Shown piece after piece: positions 8,416-16,219 of a stretch of 63,520 nt of DNA. The notes under the pieces were generated by a model. It did no database searches. It was not told the origin of the DNA and worked only from the letters and a program-made list of their open reading frames with translations. How positions within the stretch are numbered: position 1 is the stretch's first letter; each line of letters starts with the position of its first letter. This stretch comes from Mycolicibacterium sphagni (GTDB taxonomy: Bacteria; Actinomycetota; Actinomycetes; Mycobacteriales; Mycobacteriaceae), in contig NZ_VBSB01000038.1 of NCBI RefSeq assembly GCF_013337765.1, positions 1-63,520 on the forward strand, given 5' to 3'. The position numbers were made by a program, and so were the translations under genes.

Positions 8416-10007
8416 GCCAGCTGCAGAGCACTCTCGACCCGAAGTCGCCCACGTATGTCGAGGCGGCCGAGGCCATGGTGGTGAAGCTCGCCGAGATCGA
8501 TGGCGAACTGGCGAAAGCACTCGGTGGCGGCGGCCCCAAATATGTGGACCGGCATCACGATCGCGGCAAGCTGACCGCGCGCGAACGCATCGAACTACTG
8601 GTCGACCCCGATTCGCCATTCCTGGAACTGTGCCCACTGGCCGCCTACGGCAGCGACTTTCAGGTCGGCGCCAGTCTGGTAACCGGCATCGGTGTGGTGG
8701 AAGGCGTCGAATGTCTCTTGATCGCCAACGATCCCACCGTCAAGGGTGGCACCAGTAATCCGTGGACACTGAAGAAGATTCTGCGGGCCAACCAGGTCGC
8801 GTTCGAGAACCGGCTGCCGGTGATCTCCCTGGTGGAGTCCGGCGGTGCCGATCTGCCGACCCAGAAGGAGATCTTCATCCCGGGCGGTCAGATGTTCCGG
8901 GACCTGACCCGGCTCTCCGCGGCGGGCATCCCCACGATCGCGCTGGTGTTCGGCAATTCCACCGCCGGTGGCGCCTACATCCCCGGCATGTCCGACCACG
9001 TCGTGATGATCAAGGAACGGTCCAAGGTCTTCCTGGCCGGTCCCCCACTGGTGAAGATGGCCACCGGCGAGGAGGCTGACGACGAGTCTCTCGGCGGGGC
9101 CGAAATGCACGCCAGGGTCTCAGGTTTGGCCGACTACTTCGCCGTCGACGAGCTCGACGCCATCCGCATCGGTCGCCGCATCGTGGCCCGGCTGAACTGG
9201 ACCAAAGAAGGCCCCACACCGCGTCCGGTGAAAGCGCCGGTGGCCGACCCCGACGAACTGCTGGGCATCGTCTCGGCCGATCTGCGGATTCCGTTCGATC
9301 CCCGCGAGGTGATCGCCCGCATCGTCGACGGTTCCGATTTCGACGAATTCAAGGCGATGTATGGGGCATCCCTGGTGACGGGCTGGTCCAGCCTGCACGG
9401 CTATCCGGTGGGCATCCTCGCCAATGCCCGCGGCGTGTTGTTCAGTGAAGAGTCTCAGAAGGCGACCCAGTTCATCCAGCTGGCCAACCGGTCCAACACC
9501 CCACTGTTGTTCCTGCACAACACGACCGGCTACATGGTGGGCAAGGCCTACGAGGAAGGTGGGATGATCAAGCATGGCTCGATGATGATCAACGCCGTGT
9601 CCAACTCGCGGGTCCCCCACATCTCCCTGCTGATCGGCGCCTCCTACGGAGCAGGCCATTACGGGATGTGCGGGCGGGCCTACGATCCCCGCTTCCTATT
9701 CGCCTGGCCCAGTGCCAAATCCGCGGTGATGGGCGGTGCCCAGCTGGCGGGCGTCCTCTCGATCGTCAACCGCGCGGCCACCGAGGCCCGCGGCGGAACG
9801 GTCGACGAACAGGCTGACGCCGCGCTGCGAGCCGCCGTCGAGGCTCAGATCGAAGCCGAGTCGCTGCCGATGTTCCTGTCCGGCCGGCTCTACGACGACG
9901 GGGTGATCGATCCCCGCGACACCCGCACCGTGCTCGGAATGTGCCTGTCCGCCATAGCCAATGCACCGATCGAGGGGACGTCGAACTTCGGCGTCTTCCG
10001 GATGTGA
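8412..10007 (+). CDS. accD2: Acyl-CoA carboxylase beta subunit AccD2
   Basis: The 531-residue protein is a complete carboxyltransferase with crotonase-fold halves. Glycine-rich oxyanion-hole segments are visible as NSTAGGAYIPGMSD and GASYGAGHYGMCGRAYDPRF. It transfers carboxylate from biotin to an acyl-CoA. Its strong resemblance to methylcrotonyl- and geranyl-CoA carboxylase beta subunits, and its place between fadE genes, favour a branched substrate rather than acetyl- or propionyl-CoA. It pairs with the biotinylated subunit encoded nine bases downstream. The substrate of M. tuberculosis AccD2 is, to my knowledge, not established. Confidence 0.9.
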   Translation: MSQLQSTLDPKSPTYVEAAEAMVVKLAEIDGELAKALGGGGPKYVDRHHDRGKLTARERIELLVDPDSPFLELCPLAAYGSDFQVGASLVTGIGVVEGVECLLIANDPTVKGGTSNPWTLKKILRANQVAFENRLPVISLVESGGADLPTQKEIFIPGGQMFRDLTRLSAAGIPTIALVFGNSTAGGAYIPGMSDHVVMIKERSKVFLAGPPLVKMATGEEADDESLGGAEMHARVSGLADYFAVDELDAIRIGRRIVARLNWTKEGPTPRPVKAPVADPDELLGIVSADLRIPFDPREVIARIVDGSDFDEFKAMYGASLVTGWSSLHGYPVGILANARGVLFSEESQKATQFIQLANRSNTPLLFLHNTTGYMVGKAYEEGGMIKHGSMMINAVSNSRVPHISLLIGASYGAGHYGMCGRAYDPRFLFAWPSAKSAVMGGAQLAGVLSIVNRAATEARGGTVDEQADAALRAAVEAQIEAESLPMFLSGRLYDDGVIDPRDTRTVLGMCLSAIANAPIEGTSNFGVFRM

Positions 10008-10016
10008 GCGCCCCAC

Positions 10017-11996
10017 ATGATTAGTCGAGTTCTCGTCGCCAACCGTGGCGAAATCGCCCGCCGCGTCTTCGCCACCTGCCGTCGGCTCGGCATCGCCACG
10101 GTGGCCGTCTACACCGACCCCGATGCGGGGTCGCCCCACGTCGCCGAGGCCGACGCCCGGGTACGCCTCGAGGGAACTTCCGGCTACCTCGACGCGGCAC
10201 AGGTGATCGCGGCAGCGACGGCGTCCGGCGCCGACGCCATCCACCCGGGCTACGGATTCCTTTCCGAGAACCCCGATTTCGCCAGGGCCGTCCTCGACGC
10301 GGGACTGACCTGGATCGGACCGCCAGTGGCCGCCGTCGCGTCGATGGGCTCGAAGATCGAGGCCAAGAAGATGATGGCCGCCGCAGGCGTTCCGGTTCTC
10401 GACGAACTCGACCCGGAAACGGTCACCGAGGCACAGCTGCCGGTGCTCGTGAAGGCGTCGGCAGGCGGTGGTGGACGCGGCATGCGGGTCGTGACGGAAC
10501 TGTCCGAGCTGCCCGGCGAGGTGCAGGCCGCCAGCCGGGAGGCCCAGTCGGCGTTCGGCGATCCGACGGTCTTCTGCGAGCGGTACCTACCCACCGGCCA
10601 CCATGTCGAGGTGCAGGTTCTCGCCGACCAGTACGGCACCGTCTGGGCGGTCGGTGAGCGGGAGTGCTCCATTCAGCGCCGGCACCAGAAGATCATCGAG
10701 GAAGCGCCCTCACCCCTGGTCGAACGCGTTGCGGGCATGCGGGAGAAGCTGTTTGCGGCAGCCCGGCTGGCTGCCGGGGCGATCGGCTACACCGGGGCCG
10801 GCACCGTGGAGTTCCTCGCCGACGATGCCGGTGGGTTCTACTTCCTCGAGATGAACACCCGGCTGCAGGTCGAACACCCCGTCACCGAACTCACCACCGG
10901 ATTGGATCTGGTGGAGTTCCAACTGTCCGTGGCCGACGGAGAGCGGCTCGACGCCGAGCCGCCGGCGGCCCGAGGGCATTCCATCGAGGCCCGGATCTAC
11001 GCCGAAGACCCGAGCCGGAACTGGCAACCCCAAGCCGGTCACATCCATCGGTTCGAGGTACCCCGCACGACAACATCTTTCGGCCTGCTCACCGGCACCG
11101 GCATCCGGCTGGACTCCGGAATCGGCGACTCCTCGACGGTGTCGATCCACTATGACCCGATGCTGGCCAAGGTGATCTCGTATGCACCGACCCGGCGGCG
11201 TGCGGCACAGGTGCTCGCCGACGCGCTTGCCCGTACGCGCCTGCACGGCGTCCGCACCAACCGTGATCTGCTGGTCAACGTCCTTCGGCACCAGGCTTTC
11301 ACCGACGGCGCCACCGACACCGCGTTCTTCGATACGCACGGGTTGACGGAGCTTGCCCGTCCACTGGCTGACGCGCGCACCACCCGACTGGCGGCAGTCG
11401 CCGCCGCCCTGGCCGATGCCGCCAGCAACCGCGCCTCGGCCACTGTGCTGGGCGACATCCCGAGCGGCTGGCGCAACGTGGTGTCCGGCAGTCAACACAA
11501 GACGTACCTGGATGCGGCCGAGCAGGAGCACCGCGTCACCTATCGGTTCACCCGCGATGGCCTTGTGCTGCCCGACGACGGTGGCGTGACGCTGGTCTCG
11601 GCGCGGCCGGACCAGGTGGTGCTCGCCGACGGCAACGGGGTGGCCACGGCATTCGAGGTAAGCCGTTACGGCACTGATGTTTTCATCGACTCCCCGCTGG
11701 GTCCGGTGCAGCTGGTCGCCGCTCCGCGATTCCCGGAGCCGGGCTCGAACGTCGAGAAGGGGTCGCTGCTGGCACCGATGCCCGGCGCGGTGATCCGGCT
11801 CGGCGCGGCGCTGGGCGACACGGTCACGTTCGGCCAGCCACTGGTCTGGCTGGAAGCGATGAAGATGGAACACACCATCACCGCGCCTGCCGATGGCGTG
11901 GTGACCCAACTCGACGTCCATGTCGGCCAGCAGGTCGACGTGGGGACAATCCTTGCCCGGGTGGAGAACAAAAACAAGACAGAAGGAGAGCTGTGA
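10017..11996 (+). CDS. accA2: Acyl-CoA carboxylase alpha subunit AccA2 (biotin carboxylase and BCCP)
   Basis: The 659-residue protein joins a biotin carboxylase to a biotin carrier domain. The carboxylase part (about 1-445) shows the ATP-grasp glycine loop KASAGGGGRGMRVV and FLEMNTRLQVEHPVTE. The carrier domain has the biotinylated Lys616 in EAMKMEHT near the C-terminus. It carboxylates biotin with bicarbonate and ATP and supplies AccD2. The stop codon overlaps the start of fadE12 as GTGA. Confidence 0.92.
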   Translation: MISRVLVANRGEIARRVFATCRRLGIATVAVYTDPDAGSPHVAEADARVRLEGTSGYLDAAQVIAAATASGADAIHPGYGFLSENPDFARAVLDAGLTWIGPPVAAVASMGSKIEAKKMMAAAGVPVLDELDPETVTEAQLPVLVKASAGGGGRGMRVVTELSELPGEVQAASREAQSAFGDPTVFCERYLPTGHHVEVQVLADQYGTVWAVGERECSIQRRHQKIIEEAPSPLVERVAGMREKLFAAARLAAGAIGYTGAGTVEFLADDAGGFYFLEMNTRLQVEHPVTELTTGLDLVEFQLSVADGERLDAEPPAARGHSIEARIYAEDPSRNWQPQAGHIHRFEVPRTTTSFGLLTGTGIRLDSGIGDSSTVSIHYDPMLAKVISYAPTRRRAAQVLADALARTRLHGVRTNRDLLVNVLRHQAFTDGATDTAFFDTHGLTELARPLADARTTRLAAVAAALADAASNRASATVLGDIPSGWRNVVSGSQHKTYLDAAEQEHRVTYRFTRDGLVLPDDGGVTLVSARPDQVVLADGNGVATAFEVSRYGTDVFIDSPLGPVQLVAAPRFPEPGSNVEKGSLLAPMPGAVIRLGAALGDTVTFGQPLVWLEAMKMEHTITAPADGVVTQLDVHVGQQVDVGTILARVENKNKTEGEL

Positions 11997-13171
11997 CCGT
12001 CTTGAAGAGCGACACCGGCTTCATCGAGAACGCCGAACGGCAGGAGTTGCGTAAGGCGGTCGCGGCGCTGGCGTCGAGCTACGGCCAGGAGTACTACCTG
12101 GCGAAGGCGCGCGCCGGCGAATACACCGACGAACTGTGGGCCGACGCAGGCAAACTCGGGTTCATCGGGGTCAACCTGCCCGAGGAATACGGTGGCGGGG
12201 GCGCCGGCATGTACGAGCTGTCGCTGGTCATGGACGAGATGGCTTCCAACGGTTGCTCCCTGCTGATGATGGTCGTTTCACCGGCCATCAACGGCACGAT
12301 CATCAGCAAGTTCGGCACCGACGAGCAGAAGCAGCGCTGGCTGCCCGGAATCGCCGACGGCTCGATCACCATGGCGTTTGCCATCACCGAACCTGACGCG
12401 GGCTCGAACTCGCACCGCATCACCACCACCGCGCGACGCGACGGCAGCGACTGGATCCTCTCCGGGCAAAAGGTGTACATCTCCGGTGTCGACCAAGCCC
12501 AGGCGGTGCTCGTCGTCGGCCGGATGGAAGATGCCAAGACCGGCAACCTCAAGCCCGCGCTGTTCATCGTGCCCACCGACACCCCAGGTTTCACGTTCAC
12601 CAAGATCGACATGGAGATCGTCAGCCCGGAGAACCAGTTCTCGCTGTTCATCGATGACGTCCGTCTGCCTGCCGACGCCCTGGTGGGCTCGGAGGACGCC
12701 GCGATCGCACAACTCTTTGCGGGGCTGAACCCGGAACGGATCATGGGCGCCGCCAACGCAATCGGAGTGGGCCGCTTCGCAGTCAGCAAGGCAACCGACT
12801 ATGTCAAGACTCGTCAGGTGTGGAAGACGCCGATCGGCGCCCATCAGGGCATCGCTCATCCGTTGGCACAGAACCACATCGAACTCGAACTGGCCAGATT
12901 GATGATGCAGAAGGCGGCCACGCTCTATGACCACGGCGACGATTTCGGGTGCGCCGAGGCGGCCAACATGGCCAAGTACGCCGCGGGTGAAGCGTCCACC
13001 CGCGCCGTCGACCAAGCCGTGCAATCCCTCGGCGGCAACGGGCTGACCAAAGAGTATGGCGTCGCCTCGATGCTCACCGCCTCGCGGCTGGCCCGTATCG
13101 CCCCGGTGAGCCGCGAGATGATTCTGAACTTCGTCGCCCAGACATCACTGGGCCTGCCGCGGTCGTACTGA
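11993..13171 (+). CDS. fadE12: Acyl-CoA dehydrogenase FadE12
   Basis: This second acyl-CoA dehydrogenase of the operon has 392 residues. The FAD/substrate segment MAFAITEPDAGSNSHRITTTA and the C-terminal SLGGNGLTKEYGVA are intact. It begins with a GTG overlapping the accA2 stop and ends overlapping the echA7 ATG by one base. Two dehydrogenases around a carboxylase fit a route in which oxidation occurs before carboxylation and again in a later beta-oxidation cycle, as in citronellol or leucine breakdown; this is inference. Confidence 0.9.
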   Translation: MTVLKSDTGFIENAERQELRKAVAALASSYGQEYYLAKARAGEYTDELWADAGKLGFIGVNLPEEYGGGGAGMYELSLVMDEMASNGCSLLMMVVSPAINGTIISKFGTDEQKQRWLPGIADGSITMAFAITEPDAGSNSHRITTTARRDGSDWILSGQKVYISGVDQAQAVLVVGRMEDAKTGNLKPALFIVPTDTPGFTFTKIDMEIVSPENQFSLFIDDVRLPADALVGSEDAAIAQLFAGLNPERIMGAANAIGVGRFAVSKATDYVKTRQVWKTPIGAHQGIAHPLAQNHIELELARLMMQKAATLYDHGDDFGCAEAANMAKYAAGEASTRAVDQAVQSLGGNGLTKEYGVASMLTASRLARIAPVSREMILNFVAQTSLGLPRSY

Positions 13172-13941
13172 TGACCACGCACCTTGTCACCTACGCCGTC
13201 GAGGGTCACGTCGCCCGGCTGACGCTGGACTCACCGCACAACCGCAATGCGCTGTCGACGCGCCTGGTCGAGCAGCTGCACGCCGGGCTGCGCGACGCGG
13301 CCGCCGATGCCGCCGTGCGGACAGTGGTGCTCGGCCACACCGGCGGCACGTTCTGTGCCGGCGCCGATCTGAGCGAAGCACCCGACGGGGATCCGTTGGA
13401 GACCACCGCCGCGCGGGCTCGCGAACTCACGACCGTGCTGCGCGCGATCGTCGAGTCGCCGGTGCCGGTGGTGGCAGCCATCGACGGCCACGTCCGGGCC
13501 GGCGGGCTGGGCCTGGTCGGGGCATGCGACATCGTGGTCGCCGGCCCGCGCAGCACGTTCGCACTCACCGAGGCGCGCATCGGTGTGGCGCCGGCGATCA
13601 TCTCCTTGACGCTGCTACCCAAGATGTCGCCGCGCGCCGCCGCCCGCTACTACCTGACGGGCGAGACGTTCACCGCGGCGACGGCCGCCGAGATCGGGCT
13701 GATCACGATCGCCGCCGACGACCTCGATGCCGCGGTAGCGGGAGTCGTTGCCGATCTGGGTCGGGGTTCACCCCAGGGGCTGGCGGCGTCAAAAGCCCTG
13801 ACCACCGGCCACGTCCTGGCTGGATTCGACCGGGACGCCGAGCGGTTGGCGAACGAGTCGGCGCGACTGTTCGTCTCCGAGGAAGCGCGAGAAGGGATGC
13901 TGGCGTTTCTGGAGAAACGTCAGCCCCGCTGGCTGCGATGA
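13171..13941 (+). CDS. echA7: Enoyl-CoA hydratase/isomerase-family protein EchA7
   Basis: The 256-residue crotonase-fold protein shows the oxyanion-hole segments GGTFCAGADLSE and AIDGHVRAGGLGLVGACD. After a carboxylase such an enzyme usually hydrates the carboxylated enoyl-CoA, like methylglutaconyl-CoA or isohexenylglutaconyl-CoA hydratase. The ATG overlaps the fadE12 TGA. It is the last gene of the operon; 64 bases follow before an independently promoted gene. In M. tuberculosis I recall the csoR-ctpV copper genes on this side, and they are absent here. Confidence 0.88.
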   Translation: MTTHLVTYAVEGHVARLTLDSPHNRNALSTRLVEQLHAGLRDAAADAAVRTVVLGHTGGTFCAGADLSEAPDGDPLETTAARARELTTVLRAIVESPVPVVAAIDGHVRAGGLGLVGACDIVVAGPRSTFALTEARIGVAPAIISLTLLPKMSPRAAARYYLTGETFTAATAAEIGLITIAADDLDAAVAGVVADLGRGSPQGLAASKALTTGHVLAGFDRDAERLANESARLFVSEEAREGMLAFLEKRQPRWLR

Positions 13942-13969
13942 CACCACTGTGAGAGATCAGCGAACACTC

Positions 13970-13997
13970 TTGCGGTTGCCTTCGAGAGTCGTACGCT
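13970..13997 (+). promoter_or_regulatory. Promoter of the DUF1707 gene
   Basis: TTGCGG (13970-13975) and TACGCT (13992-13997) are spaced by 16 bases. The start codon at 14006 follows the -10 box by only eight bases, so the transcript would be leaderless or nearly so. Confidence 0.45.
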
Positions 13998-14005
13998 CGT
14001 AGGCG

Positions 14006-14605
14006 ATGAGCAACTTGACACCACGGGACGCGACGACACGGGCCGCTGACACGGACCGCATCCAGGTTGCTCAGCTGCTCACCGAAGCCGCTGCCAAGGG
14101 ACGTCTGCAGCTCGGCGAATACGAGCAGCGGCTGGCGAAGGCCTACGCCGCGCAAACCTATGAGGAGCTCGATCGGCTCACCGGGGACTTGCCGGAAGCA
14201 GACGCATCGCACCGGCGCGGCGCATCCAAACCGGCGCCGAAGACCCTGCTGCTGGCCATCTTGAGCGGCTTCGAACGTCGCGGCCGATGGAATGTGCCGG
14301 GCCGGATCACGACGTTCACCTTGTTCGGCGGCGGTGTCGTCGACCTGCGCTACGCCGATTTCACCTCAGCCACCGTGGAAATCCACGCGTACTCGATCAT
14401 GGGCGGGCAGACGATCCTGCTGCCGCCGGAGATCAACCTGGAAGTCCGCGGGATCGGAGTGATGGGCGGCTTCGACCACAACGTCGACGGCACGGGTACG
14501 CCGGGCGCACCGAAGGTCACCATCCGCGGCTTCTCGTTGTGGGGCGGGGTGGGCGTCAAACGCAAGAATCGCAAGCCCGGCGGTTCCGAGGAACAACCTC
14601 GCTAA
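14006..14605 (+). CDS. DUF1707 protein with LiaF-like C-terminal domain (Rv0966c-like)
   Basis: The 199-residue protein begins with a DUF1707 domain (about 15-65, ending EELDRLTGDLP). Its C-terminal part (about 90-190) resembles the LiaF-type domain of cell-envelope stress proteins, with repeated FGGGVVDLR, IMGGQTILLP, GVMGGFDHN and LWGGVGVK beta strands. No membrane segment is evident, so it is probably cytoplasmic or peripheral. Its role in mycobacteria is unknown. It converges on the secreted-protein gene and shares a terminator with it. Confidence 0.85.
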   Translation: MSNLTPRDATTRAADTDRIQVAQLLTEAAAKGRLQLGEYEQRLAKAYAAQTYEELDRLTGDLPEADASHRRGASKPAPKTLLLAILSGFERRGRWNVPGRITTFTLFGGGVVDLRYADFTSATVEIHAYSIMGGQTILLPPEINLEVRGIGVMGGFDHNVDGTGTPGAPKVTIRGFSLWGGVGVKRKNRKPGGSEEQPR

Positions 14606-14626
14606 CCACCCTGAGCCCAAAAAACC

Positions 14627-14655
14627 TCGGCCCCTTCCATTCTGGAAGGGGCCGA
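14627..14655. terminator. Bidirectional intrinsic terminator
   Basis: A perfect 13-bp stem (TCGGCCCCTTCCA and its complement) encloses a 3-base loop. On the minus strand it is followed by a run of six U (AAAAAA at 14619-14624 on the plus strand), and on the plus strand by a U-rich TCTTGTT. It lies between two convergent genes and can stop both. Confidence 0.88.
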
Positions 14656-14673
14656 AGTCTTGTTGATGGACTG

Positions 14674-15846
14674 TTACTTGGCGCTGCCGCCAGTGCTGGA
14701 GCTGCTCGAATCGCTCGAGGTGCTGGAATCGCTCGACGATTTGGTGCTGGGCTTCGACTTCTTGGTGATGCCGAGCGCGTCCGAGATCTGCTTGCCGATC
14801 TTGTTCAGCGGGTTCTGAGCCGCCTTCGCGGGCTTGGTCGCCTTCGTCGCGGGCTTCGCCGACGAGGCGACGCCGGTGGAGGTGCTGGTCCCGGTCGAGG
14901 AATCCTCGGTCGACGACGAGCCTTCAGTGGAGGACGAGCCTTCGGTCGTCGACGAGCTGCTGTCGGTCGACTCCGTCTTGCTCTCGGCAGCCACCGTCTT
15001 CTTCTCGGTCGAGGCGGCGCTGACCGTCTTCGCCGCGGCGGACGAGGCGGTCGGGTTGAGCGCGTTCTCGACATTCTTGACGACGCCTTCGACGGCGGCG
15101 GCCGCCGCGCTGGCGGCACCGCTCAACGCCGCTGCCGAGGGCAGGCTGTCGGAGATCGAAGTGGACACATAGGCCAGGATGGCCGACAGCCCGTTGGTGC
15201 TGTAGGCGAATCCGGTGCCCGGGGTCGTGTCCGTCGGCGGGGTGTAATCCGGCGTCTGTCCGTAGAAGAACAGGCTGGCGAGAATTCCGCCGCCGAGCTC
15301 CACCGGGCCGATGTCGAACTTCGGGAACAGCGTGGCCGCCGAGACGACGATCGAGTTGATGACGTTCGGGACGCCGTAGTAGAACACCGACTGCGCGGCC
15401 TGGAAGATCGGCGAAATGCTGGCGGGGTCTGTGGGGTCATAGCCGGTCAACTCACCCGCCGCCACGTACGGCACCGCGGGCGCGCCGATCTCGAAGTAGT
15501 AGTTGTCGAGGTCAAAGCTGGGGGTCAGCGAGTCGAGGACGTTGTCGACCACGTAGTACAGAACCCCCGAGGCGCCTGAGACGTAAATGCCGCTCACGCC
15601 CGGGTAGTAGATGTTGGTGTCGGTGATGTAACCGCCCCAGCCGAAGTAATAGGCGTCGTTGATGCCCTGGATGGTGATGTCGCTGATGGCGGTCAGCGCG
15701 ACCTGGGCGGTCGACAGCTTCAGCGGGGTGGGCACCCCGATTGCGAGGTCGTGAGTCGGCACGAGTGCCGGGGTTGCGGTGACGATGGCGGCGGCGCTGG
15801 CCAGTGCCGCGCCGGTCATCAGGAAAGGCCGAGTTCGTGACGCCAT
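14674..15846 (-). CDS. Secreted protein with Ser/Thr/Lys-rich C-terminal tail, function unknown
   Basis: The 390-residue protein starts MASRTRPFLMTGAALASAAA, a signal-peptide-like segment, after a good AAGGGGAA ribosome site. The mature N-terminal half (about 30-250) is rich in Tyr, Gly, Pro and Ile, with runs such as YYFGWGGYITDTNIYYPG. The C-terminal 130 residues are low-complexity Ser, Thr, Ala, Lys and Glu, with repeated SSSTEGSSSTE units and a basic patch near residues 335-355. I recognise this N-terminal pattern from a family of mycobacterial exported proteins but know no function. The tail looks like a wall-spanning or glycosylated linker; that is inference. Confidence 0.75.
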   Translation of the reverse strand: MASRTRPFLMTGAALASAAAIVTATPALVPTHDLAIGVPTPLKLSTAQVALTAISDITIQGINDAYYFGWGGYITDTNIYYPGVSGIYVSGASGVLYYVVDNVLDSLTPSFDLDNYYFEIGAPAVPYVAAGELTGYDPTDPASISPIFQAAQSVFYYGVPNVINSIVVSAATLFPKFDIGPVELGGGILASLFFYGQTPDYTPPTDTTPGTGFAYSTNGLSAILAYVSTSISDSLPSAAALSGAASAAAAAVEGVVKNVENALNPTASSAAAKTVSAASTEKKTVAAESKTESTDSSSSTTEGSSSTEGSSSTEDSSTGTSTSTGVASSAKPATKATKPAKAAQNPLNKIGKQISDALGITKKSKPSTKSSSDSSTSSDSSSSSTGGSAK

Positions 15847-16219
15847 TGCTAATTCCCCTTGTTGGTGCGGTTCGCCAGGGTCGTGACGAACTCGATGCTT
15901 TGCTGATGCGAATCTTAGAAGATCCTGATAGATACTAAGGGGCTGTTTGCCCTTCAGCAAGCGGAATGGGTGAACTTAAGGACCAAAGTACTTCGCTTTT
16001 TTCACTCCACTCACGCCGTCTCGACACGCGTCGAGTAGCTAACTGACGGTTGCGAAACATTGGCGTTACCGACGGGTTGCACGTGTTCGCCGGGGTCTAG
16101 TACCGGAAAACGTTGACGTCAATAATAAAGTCGTTTGCCATGCGCTTTGCTGCCCGCGCCGACCGACGCACGTCCACCGACCGGGTGTAAAGATTTGCTG
16201 AATACCTGAGAGATTCTGA
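15847..16219. other. Intergenic region upstream of the secreted-protein gene
   Basis: These 373 bases are unusually AT-rich for the window and contain no convincing gene. On the minus strand a -10-like TAAGAT lies near 15914, about 65 bases upstream of the secreted-protein start. A second possible promoter, TTGACG with TAGACC 17 bases downstream, lies near 16095-16122 and overlaps a palindrome TTGACGTCAA. A short hairpin, CTCGAC-ACGC-GTCGAG, occupies 16020-16035. A long leader or small RNA is possible but not shown. Confidence 0.35.
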
